From assembly GCA_003427395.1 (NCBI GenBank), contig BFEA01000265.1, forward strand, positions 1,613,548 through 1,667,795: a DNA stretch of 54,248 nucleotides, read 5' to 3'. The notes below the pieces were generated by a model. It was not told where the DNA came from, searched no databases, and saw only the letters and a program-made list of their open reading frames with translations. Position 1 is the first letter of the stretch. Each line of letters begins with the position of its first letter. Below are positions 34,664 through 44,046 of this stretch, in pieces. This DNA is from Chara braunii. Its lineage: Eukaryota > Streptophyta > Charophyceae > Charales > Characeae. Position numbers and translations under genes: made by a program.

Positions 34664-35560
34664 ATGTATGGGGTGGCGAGACACAAAGGAGGCTGTTTGG
34701 AGTAAGCGAGAGGGAGTAGAGAGTGAGAGGTACTTGCACCTGGAATCTGGACTTCAGGAAGACATTGAGTGACTTTTGGGCTTCCCCTCAAGAGGGAGAC
34801 TTGATCGGAGGCTGCCATATCTGCATCGGATTGCTGCAAGTTGCTACTTTGGTCTTCAGGCATCGACGGGGGATCCCGCTTTGCAACAGGGGTGTAGGAA
34901 GGCCCTCTTAGTCATGCTAGGACACTTCGTGTAGTGGTAGCTAGGGGTCAGGAGGACTTATATGAGAGGGGAGTGACTCGTTATCCATCTTTGGAGGCCG
35001 GGCCTCACAGGTAAGTGTCGTGTGACCTGGGTAAGCCCGTGGGAGGTTGCTTGGTGCTTCATGGCCTGTTGGGGGTGTGTTGGGTTCTCTTCCTCTTCTC
35101 TGCGGTCTTGGTTGTGTGTGTGAGCTTGTGGATTGCTTTCTGACCTGATGGATGGATAGATGATGTATCTACTCTAAATGACATATCTTTCTACGGTGCA
35201 TTGTCTTTTCATTTCTGAACAGCTGTAGAAGTGAGTTCTTGCTGAAAGTTGTCTTTTCCTTTTCAGTACGGTAGAGGCAGTTTGGGACCGACTTGGCACC
35301 CCTATCACGTTGGTCCTGGTCCACGGCCTACTTGGGACCCCTCGGGACCCAATGGGACCAGGCCCAACGGGACAGGACCTTTTGGGCCCAAAACTGTTGC
35401 CGCCAGTATCGAGACGCGTGCGCAGACAGCGAAAAGAGAAGAAAGGGAGAGAGAAGGTGTGCTGTTTGAGAGTGTGAGAAGGGGAAAGAGGAGTGTTCGT
35501 CCAAACGTAAGGAGAGAGCGGACCCCTCTTGAGACTTCTATTAACACCCCTTCCTTCGGC
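34664..35560 (+). other. Element G leader with an intron-like segment 35011-35266
   Basis: About 0.9 kb between the gap and the gag Met. It contains CACAG|GTAAGTGT at 35011, a near-perfect 5' splice site, and CTTTTCCTTTTCAG ending at 35266, a near-perfect 3' splice site with a pyrimidine tract. The segment between them is 256 bases and T/G-rich. The reading frame of gag is open back to 35249, but its Gly/Pro/Thr-rich translation before 35561 looks like leader sequence. Confidence 0.6.
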
Positions 35561-37033
35561 ATGGCGAACATCACGTCTGCCCAATGGCAGGCCATGCTGG
35601 ATACAGCGGACGAGAGCCAGAAACCATTCTTTCAAAAACTGTATGATGATGCCGTGCAGAGGGAAAGGGAGGCAGCGGCAGCAGCTAGAGCCGCCGACAT
35701 TGTTGATCAGGTGGCTCTCCTTCGGATCCCGGAAGCCAATGCTGACCGGTTCCAGGAGGAACTAGCTGCTGCTGTAGCAGCCCTGGTCCGACTGCGGACC
35801 TTGGAAAACCTTGAGTCTCGTATGACAGCGCTTGAGCAGCGGAACGAAGAGCTCCAGGCTAAAGTAATTAGCCTTGAACAGTCCCAATTGTCTGCCTCCC
35901 GCCCTCCTAACCCTCGATCTGCTATAATCCCAACCTCTCAAGCCAACACAGCCCTCGTGACAAGGGCGAGCGGAACTGTGGCAAGCGCAGGAACCGGCGC
36001 CAGCTCCTCGAGCAGCAGCACCGACAGTTTTGCGCTGGTCACGGTCCGGAATGCAGGGACTTCAGCCCAAAACGCCACAGTCCTTACTGGCGTTCAGTAC
36101 AACGATCCCATGGTGGACAAGCGGGCGGCCACGCTGCCGTCCAAGTACGACGGGAAGGCAGACATCACCTCTTGGATTAGTTCCATGCGGTCGTACTTCG
36201 AGGTCATGCGGACACCGCAAGAGGACCGAAGTATGATCATGGGAACTAATACCGAGCCTGCCGTACGAAACCACATTGAGCTCCAAGTTGTTGCTGCAGG
36301 CTATGCACGCATAGACCTGACTGATTGGCTGAAGGTCACCCCTGTCCGCGTTCTTGAGGATCTTCTCCTTGACCGGTACCAGGATAAACATGCTGCGCTC
36401 AAGGCTAGGCTGAAGCTTGAGGCCCTCAAGGGCCAAACATGGAGGTCATCCATGCAGGCTTTGGAACAACACTTGATTAGTCTGTTCACCACTCCGGATC
36501 TGGGAATGACTGACGTATCTTGTATGGATGTAGTCATGGGAGTGGCCCCTAAAGATTACCTCTCCCAGCTAGCACTCAAGGACCATGCCACCTGGCGAGA
36601 GCTCATGAAGGACCTAGTCGACCTAGAGGCTAAGGACCTCGCCAGGCGCAAGAAGGCGCCCGCTGCAGGTGGGAAACCACAACGCAAGAGGTTTGGAAGC
36701 AGCAACCAGCTTGCAGTGCATGATCATCGGGAGGCTGACAATCAGTCCTATGCGGATGATCTGTCTCTAGATGACGATCTAGAGCCGGCCTCCGATACGG
36801 GCTGTTCCACATCAGCCATTGAGTGTGACAGAAATGATGATGAGAAACTTAATGCATTTAGAAAGACTGCTTCAAATAAGGGGCCTAACCGTGGTTCAGG
36901 TAAGGGAACTGTCTTACACCTTCCCAAAAATGCTAAGGTCCCTCAGAAACCGGAGGACGCTTCTACCAAGCCTTGGGAAGCCCTCCGCATCAGCCAAAAA
37001 GAATGGGAAAGAAGGTCCAAACTGCGCGTATGA
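35561..37033 (+). CDS. Element G gag (ends at a TGA inside the zinc knuckle)
   Basis: Start chosen at the Met of MANITSAQW (35561); the frame is open from 35249. It has an Arg/Glu-rich coiled coil (residues about 30-105, with LRTLENLESRMTALEQ), a Ser/Thr-rich spacer, and a gag core with LPSKYDGKADITSWISSM, then DWLKVTPVRVLEDLLLDRY and WRELMKDLVDLE. The frame ends at TGA 37031-37033. Reading on in the same frame gives LHCSKPGHAVQDC, a CCHC knuckle whose first Cys is exactly the TGA. The frame then meets TAG near 37111, while pol continues in the -1 frame. The visible product of 490 residues lacks a zinc knuckle. Confidence 0.85.
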   Translation: MANITSAQWQAMLDTADESQKPFFQKLYDDAVQREREAAAAARAADIVDQVALLRIPEANADRFQEELAAAVAALVRLRTLENLESRMTALEQRNEELQAKVISLEQSQLSASRPPNPRSAIIPTSQANTALVTRASGTVASAGTGASSSSSSTDSFALVTVRNAGTSAQNATVLTGVQYNDPMVDKRAATLPSKYDGKADITSWISSMRSYFEVMRTPQEDRSMIMGTNTEPAVRNHIELQVVAAGYARIDLTDWLKVTPVRVLEDLLLDRYQDKHAALKARLKLEALKGQTWRSSMQALEQHLISLFTTPDLGMTDVSCMDVVMGVAPKDYLSQLALKDHATWRELMKDLVDLEAKDLARRKKAPAAGGKPQRKRFGSSNQLAVHDHREADNQSYADDLSLDDDLEPASDTGCSTSAIECDRNDDEKLNAFRKTASNKGPNRGSGKGTVLHLPKNAKVPQKPEDASTKPWEALRISQKEWERRSKLRV

Positions 37034-37104
37034 TTGCATTGTTCAAAGCCTGGGCATGCTGTGCAGGATTGTTATCGTCTTCAGGGAAATAGGCAAGGGG
37101 CGTA

Positions 37105-40100
37105 GAGGAGTCATCAGCACTCTCTACAGCAAGGGAAGCTGGGCAGTCAGTTGCACGCCCTTCCGAGAAGCCTGGATCTCATCAGCAGCGTGCTCTTGAA
37201 GCCCAAACTAATGCTGAATCCAAGGCTGATGCAGTCCAAGTATTGTACACTGAGCCTTGGGAGGAGTCTAAAGAGGTCGACCTCCACGCCCACATGAAGC
37301 ATTGGCTGCAGCTCAAGCAGCAACGCCGTGTTCAAGGGAGCATGGAGCTGATTTTCTTTAAACTACTCATTAACCGCCGATACATCCGTGTGCTGATTGA
37401 CAGTGGTTCGACCACTAATTTCTTCTCTCTGAACGAGATTCGTAAGGCAGGCCTGGGTATGAAGCAAGTGGAACTGCAGAACCCTTGCCGGACTCAGGTG
37501 GGCAACCAAGAGGTTGCCCTTTCCACTCATGCTCTCAAAGGTGTGCACATCACCTTTGACAAAGATCGCACTGTCACACATGAGCTGAATTTTTACGTCC
37601 TGGACAGGTGTCCTTTCGACGCGGTCATTGGCTTGGGCTGGCTAAAGGCTCATTGCCTAAGGACCACGTGGGCGGACAACCAGTTTGTGGTACTTGACGC
37701 CAAGGGGAACGAGCGTACCGTCTTGTTAGATGAGACGCGCGAGTCCCCTGTGACTCTTCTCAGTGCTAACAAATTCTGCATGTGCAGGCGCAAGGAAGCG
37801 GAGTTTGTACATGTAGCTCTTGTAAAGCCTCTCCATGTGCCTTCTACTTTTGCTGCATTTTCTACATCGGTAAGTAACTCTACTTCTAATCCATCTACTT
37901 CTACTGTGAATAATCCTTCTACTTCTAATCCGGTTGTAATTGCTGTAAATTCTCAGTCTAATTTCCTTTCTCGTGATGAGGATGATCCTCCACCGGAAGT
38001 CCCGACAAACATTCGCCAACTATTAGATCGATTCCCTGAAGTTCTGGCCGAACCTCGTGAAGTTCCCGAGCGTCCGGTCAAACACAAAATCGAGATAATA
38101 GAGGGGAGTGTTCCTCCAAAGGGTTGCGTCTACCGTATGGGACAAGGCGAGTTGGAGGAGTTGAGACGGCAGATTGATGATATGATTAACCATGGATGGA
38201 TTAGACCTAGCGAGTCGAAATTTGGCGCACTTGTCTTGTTTGTGCCAAAGAAAGGAGGCAAACTCCGAATGTGCATTGATTATCGTCGCTTGAACCGGAT
38301 CACCAGGAAGAATGCCTACCCTTTGCCTCGTATAGATGATCTGTTGGATGCGGCCGGTGGTTGCAAAGTCTTCTCCAAGATCGACCTCAAGTCTGGCTAC
38401 CACCAGATTGAAGTTGATCCGAGTGACCAGCACAAGACTGCATTCAAGACACGCGATGGGCTGTACGAGTTCATCATTATGCCCTTCGGTCTTACGAATG
38501 CACCGGCCACCTTTCAGTGCCTCATGGACAAGGTACTTTGCCATCAACTCAACAGGATTGTGGTTGTGTACCTTGATGATATCTTGATCTTCAGCAAAAC
38601 CATGGAGGAGCACCTCAAGCACCTTGAGGAAGTTTTGCAGGTCCTCAAGGAGGCGCAGATGCACCTCAACTTGGAGAAATCTGAGTTTGGGAGGGACAGC
38701 GTCATCTATCTTGGGCATCGGTTGTCTGCAAACGGCCTTGAGCCGGAGGCAACCAAGGTTGAGGTCATCCGAAATTGGCCTCAACCGGCAAACGTACGCA
38801 AACTGCGTTCTTTCCTTGGTCTGGCCTCATATTACCGAAAGTTTGTGCCCAAATTCTTTGTCATTGCTCACCCTCTCTCAAGACTAACCAGCAAGAATGT
38901 TGCCTATGCATGGTGTGAGAAGTGTGAGACTGCGTTCCAAGCCTTGAAAGAGGCATTGGTGAGTGAGCTTTACGCCCTGCGCGAAGCCCTCGCACATTGG
39001 AAACACTACCTCTTGGGTCGCCACTTCAAGGTCTATATTGATCATCAGACCTTGCAGTGGATTCAGACACAATCTGAACTCTCTCCTACATTGACCCGCT
39101 GGTTGCATGACATTGATGTTTACAGTTTTGAGTTGAAACATAAGAAAGGCTGTTATAACCGGGTTGCTGATGCATTGTCCCGCCATCCTGAATTCTTGAC
39201 TTGCCTTGTGGGTTCATACGACCTCCGAAGGAAACTAAAGGAGGATCTGGTTGAACACACCGCCAAGGATCCGGACCTCAATCCCATCCTTGAGCAGCTC
39301 AAGGCTGACCCCAACAGTCAGCCTGATTTTCACGAATGCGAGGGTCTTGTCTTTCGTCGGTACGGAAAGTTTGATCGTTTATGTGTTCCCAACCATGCGC
39401 CTCTCCGGACTCACTACTTGGATTTGGCACATGGTCGGAGTGGACACTTCGGCTTCGAAAAGACATATGGGAGTCTTTTGCAGCAGTTTGATTGGCCAGG
39501 AATGAAGGGATCTGCTCAGAGATTCATCGCTGAGTGTCAAGTCTGTCAAAGAACAAAAGTCCATAGGCATAAGCCTTACGGCCTGCTGAGACCCCTACCA
39601 ATTCCTGATGGTCCCGGGGAATCGGTCTCTATCGATTTCACGGACATGGGAAAGGTGAGTGCAGCAGGGAATTCACAAGTTATGGTGATTGTGGATCGCT
39701 TCTCTAAATTTTTGAACTTGATCCCTCTACCTCCTCATGCACCGACTGAGCTAGTAATTGAAGAATTTCACCAACAGTACATTCTGCAGTATGGACCCCC
39801 GAAAATTCTTCTGAGTGATCGGGATACCAGATTCATCAGCGCCGATTGGAAGGACTTCACGTCGCAGATCTATGACATTAAATTGAACAAGACTTCTGGT
39901 CGACACCCCGAAGCCAATGGATTGGCTGAGGAGGTCAACCAGACTATCATCCGACTACTCCGCGCATTGATTGTTCCAAATCAGAACACGTGGGATAAAG
40001 AGCTACACAAGGTAAAGGGACTGTATAACAATTCCATTCACTCTGCAACTGGCGTGACAGCAAACCAGCTGCAGTATGGATGGCCGATGCGCAATCCCCT

Positions 40101-40362
40101 CTCCTATCTGTTCCCAGAACGGTCACCTGGTCTGATGCCCGGCATGCCTGGCTACAATGCCAAGTACGCACGCTTGCTCAAAGCTGCTACTGCATCCATG
40201 AACAAGCGTCAGCATGCCATGATCAAACATGCTAACAAGCTGCACAAGGAAGAAAAGTTCAAAGTTGGGGATTATGTTTGGGTCAAAATGACTGAGTTTT
40301 CTGATGAAGAGGGCGTGTCACGAAAGCTTCTTCCACGTACTACGGCCCTTGGCAGATCCTGA
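37105..40362 (+). pseudogene. Element G pol: protease, RT, RNase H (deleted core), integrase
   Basis: Open from about 37093 in the -1 frame relative to gag; first Met at 37243. Protease loop LIDSGSTTNFFSL is canonical. [45 protein letters not shown], and YLDD near 38570. RNase H runs ALKEALVSELYALREALAHW: the segment with the first catalytic Asp (about 50-60 residues in relatives) is absent without loss of frame. TDHQ-like IDHQTLQW and the KKGCYNRVADALSR end are present. Integrase has HHCC (HGRSGHFGFEK, CQVCQRTK) and DDE (SIDFTDM, LSDRDTRFIS, HPEANGLAEEVN). A one-base loss near 40337 ends the frame early. Confidence 0.9.
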
Positions 40363-40787
40363 AGGTGATTGGGGATGATTTCGGTCCTTCGTATGTGATT
40401 GACGTGCCTCCTCATCTGCGCACGTATCCAGTNTTCCATGCCTCCAAATTGTTCCCACACATTGATGATGAGACCTTTCCNTTNCGAGACCCTATGATAC
40501 CTCGCCCTATTGACGNCGGCCATGAGATTNACANAATCGTTTCTCACGAAGGGAGNGGGAGGAACAGACAGTACAAGGTTCACTTCCTCTACCATCCGTT
40601 GNACGANTTNTTCTGGATNNACCGGAAAGAGNNGCTGAAGAGTGCTCCACGTGTTGTGAACGCATATGAACGACAGATTGTTGATGGACAGACCGCTAAG
40701 TTTGCTGCAAAACTCACTCCGTTCGGTCTCACNAACACTCTCTTTNTNATCTATGCCTACGATGCCTTTTGTACCGACTCTGACTGA
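40338..40787 (+). pseudogene. Element G integrase C-terminus and chromodomain
   Basis: After the frameshift the next frame gives the ILKVIGDDFGPSYVIDVPP and PxFHASKLFPH blocks of gypsy integrase, then a chromodomain: HEIxxIVSHEG, NRQYKVHFLYHP, FWxxRKE, LKSAPRVVNAYE. Chromodomains bind methylated histone tails and guide insertion. About fifteen undetermined bases in 40433-40747 make exact residues uncertain. The frame ends at TGA 40785-40787, 41 bp before the LTR. Confidence 0.82.
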
Positions 40788-40810
40788 GTTACTCGCTCGA
40801 AGGGACCTCG

Positions 40811-40828
40811 CTCTCGAGAGGGGAGTAA
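40811..40828 (+). promoter_or_regulatory. Polypurine tract, element G
   Basis: CGAGAGGGGAGTAA lies directly before the 3' LTR start TGTAATGACC. A purine-rich tract at this place primes plus-strand DNA synthesis in LTR elements. AGTAA separates the purine run from the LTR by a few bases. Confidence 0.65.
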
Positions 40829-42128
40829 TGTAATGACCCGCCAAAAACACAGACTGAGAACACTGGTGACTTCTGGGATTTGCCAATGGAATGAATGCCT
40901 TGCTGTGATTCCCGCATTCTGCTGTGGTCCCAAGTCTGTGTGTATGCGTGCCTGCTGGTTTGCATGCCTGTCTGAGTGCTTGNCGGTTGTGTGTGTGTGC
41001 NTGCNTGCTGGNTTGCATGCCTGTCTGAGTGCTTGCTGGTTGGGTATGTGTGTGTGACCCGCAAGGGTACTTGTTGGTTGCAAGGCCCACCGGGCCGGTA
41101 CTTACCTGTGGCCGTGACTTGGAAGGGTTGCAGGGGGGTAAACACGCTGGTAGCGGGGAGTAGGCCCACAACACTTAAGAGCAGCTGGGGAAAAACACTC
41201 AAGTAGCAGGTAGGCCGAGCAGAAGAAGATAAAAAGTTGGCATTTTTAGAGGCCCAGTAGCGGTAGGTTAGAGGTAGGCCGGTACCAGTCCAAGTAGCCC
41301 GGGTCTAGGGCCTGTGCGGACAATAACAGAGCCTGCAATGATGTTTCCCTCCAAAAAGGAGGAGGTACCGGTTGCTGGGAGGCCGCTTGGCCTAGGAAGT
41401 CACCGCCCAGGAGGCCGGTAGGCCGCTATATCTTCAGGAAGACCGGAGAGCTCTTCCTCATTTGCGGTATGCAAGGATTGGCGACATGCTGCTGGAGCGC
41501 AGCGCTGGTCTGAAGCAGCGCTGCTTGGAGGTGAAGGTCTGCTGGGGCTCAGCCTGGCTATGGCGAGCACCCCAGCTTGAAGGAGGAAGAAGGGGGACAT
41601 GGTAGAAGAGTGGTAGGGCACCTACCTGGCTATGGTGGACACCGTCTTCATCACCTTGTTGGGCNCTGCATCTGGAAGGCNNCAGTTGGGGTAGNGCTGC
41701 ATCAAGGAAGCTCGAGGCAGAGTCAGGCATGGCGGAATAAGTCAGCAGCACCATAGCTGCTCTGGGTTGTCCTTTGCACATCAGCGCAGCACCTTAGCTG
41801 CTTGGGTAGTCCTTGGACATTGGCGCAGCACCATAGCTGCTCTGGGTTGTCCTTTGCACAGCAAGGCAACCCCTTGGGAGTCCGCCATGGTCTAGGCACG
41901 AAAGAGGAGGTTGAAGGGGGAAGCCATAGCTATGGTGGACTGTTGTTGTTGTTGTTGTTGTTGTTGTGTTGTGAGTTGAGTCAGCAGTAAGGGGGAACTT
42001 CGGACATTGATTCTGGTTCATCCATTCATTGTTATTATTATTGTTGAGAGAAGAATAAGATTGGTGAAGAGGAGGAGGAAGGAGGAAGGTGGAGAGAGAA
42101 GGGGGAATTGTCATTGGTCTTGCTGGTG

Positions 42129-42160
<32 letters not shown>

Positions 42161-42290
42161 CTTCTTCTTCTTCTTTTCTTTACCTCTCCTCTGGTCTTTA
42201 TCTCTTGCAAGTGCTTTCATTTCTTTCGCAATTGGGTGGCATTGTCTTTCATTGTGAATTTGCACTTGGGAAATGACCAGGATCGTAGCA
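40829..42290 (+). repeat. 3' LTR of element G (right end approximate)
   Basis: Matches the 5' LTR from 40829 to 42070. Differences include CTGGTGACT versus CTGCTGATT near the start and an 11-bp segment (TATCTTCAGGA region near 41427) absent from the 5' copy. Beyond 42070 comparison stops at the gap. A (TTC)n run at 42131-42176 lies inside or just beyond it. Confidence 0.8.
42131..42176. repeat. (TTC)n microsatellite
   Basis: About 15 TTC units, just right of the compared LTR part of element G. Confidence 0.95.
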
Positions 42291-42299
42291 TCTTCCTTT

Positions 42300-43029
42300 T
42301 ACTTTTTCTCCATCGTCTATCTTTGTTCTTCTGTGTCTTCCTCATCTCTCTCCCCCATCTTCTGCCTTACCTCTCCACACATCATCTTCTTTTCCTGTCA
42401 TCCCCTTCTCCTTCTTCACACTTGGTACCTTCATCCTCTTCTTCTTCTCTTCTTCCTCACCACCTCCCCCCGCGGCCCTCCAACACCCCCACCCTGCTCA
42501 CTGTTTCTGCACCCTAGCACGACCCCCCTCCACCTAACCCCCGCAAAGGGCAATTCCAAACTTCAAAAATAAAAGAGGGATTTGTTATGTTCTAAATAAG
42601 TGCGGTGAGGCTACACCAAAACAAAAAAAAATGTTCTAAATATATACAAGTATGACCAGTGCAGCCACGCCTGCAGTTTCAGAATCAATACCATCTGATG
42701 TCTCTGTTATGTCATGCATCTTTAAACCACCAGTGCCTCGTCCAGCTAAGCTCTTTGGATGCCACCGCGTCTTAAGGGTGTAAGAGGCCGGTTCGGATGA
42801 AAAAGGATGGTGAGACCTTTTTGGTATTGGTGCCCCGTATGTGCTCACAGGTGCTACTGTAATGTGTTGGCCACACTAACGTGTAATGTTCGCCACAGCA
42901 CTCGAACTGTACGGAAGGACATGCCGCTCCAAGATATGGCGCGCGCGCGCTCCTTGAAATGCCGTAGATACGTGTCTTCGCCATGAAAAAGCGATGTCCT
43001 ATACCCCTAGACGAAAGGGACGAATGAAT
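42300..43029. other. Anonymous CT-rich and mixed DNA
   Basis: CT-rich to about 42530, then mixed. A GCGCGCGCGC run near 42939-42950 could adopt Z-DNA. No coding evidence. Confidence 0.6.
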
Positions 43030-43102
43030 GTGCTCGTAGCTCAATTGGATAGAGCACCAAACTACGGATTTGAGGGTTGAGAGTTCAAGTCTTTCCAAGC
43101 AT
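43030..43102 (+). pseudogene. Organelle-type tRNA-Arg(ACG) relic
   Basis: A full 73-base cloverleaf can be drawn: acceptor GTGCTCG with CAAGCAT (one mismatch and one G-T), D-arm GCTC/GAGC, anticodon loop CTACGGA giving ACG, T-arm GAGAG-TTCAAGT-CTTTC. The anticodon stem has one C-A mismatch. The sequence is bacterial/mitochondrial in type, most like plant mitochondrial tRNA-Arg(ACG). The mismatches suggest organelle DNA transferred to the nucleus and decayed. Confidence 0.75.
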
Positions 43103-43156
43103 GGGCCTATAATCAGTTGGTTAGAGTATACGCCTGATAAGTGTAAAGTCAGTCCT
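43103..43156 (+). pseudogene. Organelle-type tRNA-Ile(GAU), 5' part
   Basis: Starts without a gap after the tRNA-Arg relic. It shows GGGCCTATA, a D-arm ATCAGTTGGTTAGAGT (first pair damaged), and an anticodon stem-loop TACGC-CTGATAA-GTGTA with anticodon GAU. After GTCAGTC the T-arm and acceptor 3' strand do not follow. It has no intron after the anticodon, unlike most plastid versions, which favours a mitochondrial source. Confidence 0.68.
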
Positions 43157-43461
43157 GCGGCGGACACATCGACACGAACAAACGCCAAATCTAACCAATG
43201 AACGGTTTTGAAAAAATAAAACAACAAAAAAAATACAAAAACGACTAACAATGTTTTCGTACGGCAAAACATTCAGTTCACGGCCAGTTCAGTTCGTCAT
43301 CTGGTGTGTGCTCCCTGTGGCCCTTCTAAGCGAAAAAAAAAGGGGCTGTTACCTTGATACGCCGCTGCCACCCTGTAGGCTCAGTAGGGCTTGGCGTGCA
43401 GGCATGAAAGAGGCTCCGGAAAAAAACTACCTCCAGGTACTGGTGGTTGAAGACTGGGAAA

Positions 43462-43490
43462 ACACACACACACACACACACACACACGCG

Positions 43491-43564
<74 letters not shown>
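43462..43564. repeat. (CA)n microsatellite
   Basis: About 100 bases of CA with a CGCGCATA interruption at about 43488-43495. Confidence 0.97.
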
Positions 43565-43568
<4 letters not shown>

Positions 43569-43642
43569 CGTGTGTGTGCCTCTTCCCTCCCCAATAAAAG
43601 GTCCTCCCCCTCCTCTCCTCTCCCTCTTTCTGTCCAAGAAAG

Positions 43643-44046
43643 ATGGTTACAGACTGATTAATGCTGATCCGACAAAGAGACACGGCTAAGAAGAGCCTAA
43701 TTTGCAGGAATAAAAAAGTCAGCTTTAGAGAAAGCAGGTAACAGGATACAGACACCATGAGAAATTTGAGACCATCAAGAGCAGAACCGAACACTGACTT
43801 GCGGAAATGAAAAGGGTAGCTGCCGCCGTGACCTTGCATGGAATATGGTTACAGACTGATTAATGCTGATCCGACAAAGACACACTGCTAAGAAGAGCCT
43901 AATTTGCAGGAATCTAAAATTCAGCTTTAGAAAAAGCAGGTAACAGGATACAGACACCATGAGAAATTTGAGACCATCAAGAGCAGAACCGAACACTGAC
44001 CTGCCGAAATGAAAAGGGTAGCTGCCGCCGTGACCTTGCATGGAAT
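43643..44046. repeat. Tandem duplication, two 202-bp units
   Basis: 43643-43844 and 43845-44046 are the same length and differ at only about a dozen bases. Both start ATGGTTACAGACTG and end TTGCATGGAAT. No coding frame runs through both. The content is unknown. Confidence 0.95.

Larger units (their letters stand above)
33032..42290 (+). mobile_element. Ty3/gypsy chromovirus G, youngest LTR element of the window
   Basis: Two near-identical LTR copies (33032 on and 40829 on, both starting TGTAATGACC) flank gag, protease, RT, RNase H, integrase and a chromodomain. The LTRs differ by a few bases and one 11-bp stretch over about 1.23 kb. The right end is uncertain: similarity between the LTRs can be followed only to 34263, where a gap begins, which corresponds to 42070. 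Four bases TCTT precede the 5' LTR and also follow a GTAGCA near 42288, but TCTT is common there. PBS and 5' LTR end probably lie in the gap. Confidence 0.88.

Noticed and set aside
42131-42660. Exact right border and 5-bp target duplication of element G
   Set aside because: The TTC-rich context gives several chance matches, and the matching 5' LTR end is in the gap, so I give only an approximate end.
43251-43689. Open frames through the (CA)n repeat
   Set aside because: Thr-His or Val-Cys runs produced by the dinucleotide repeat.
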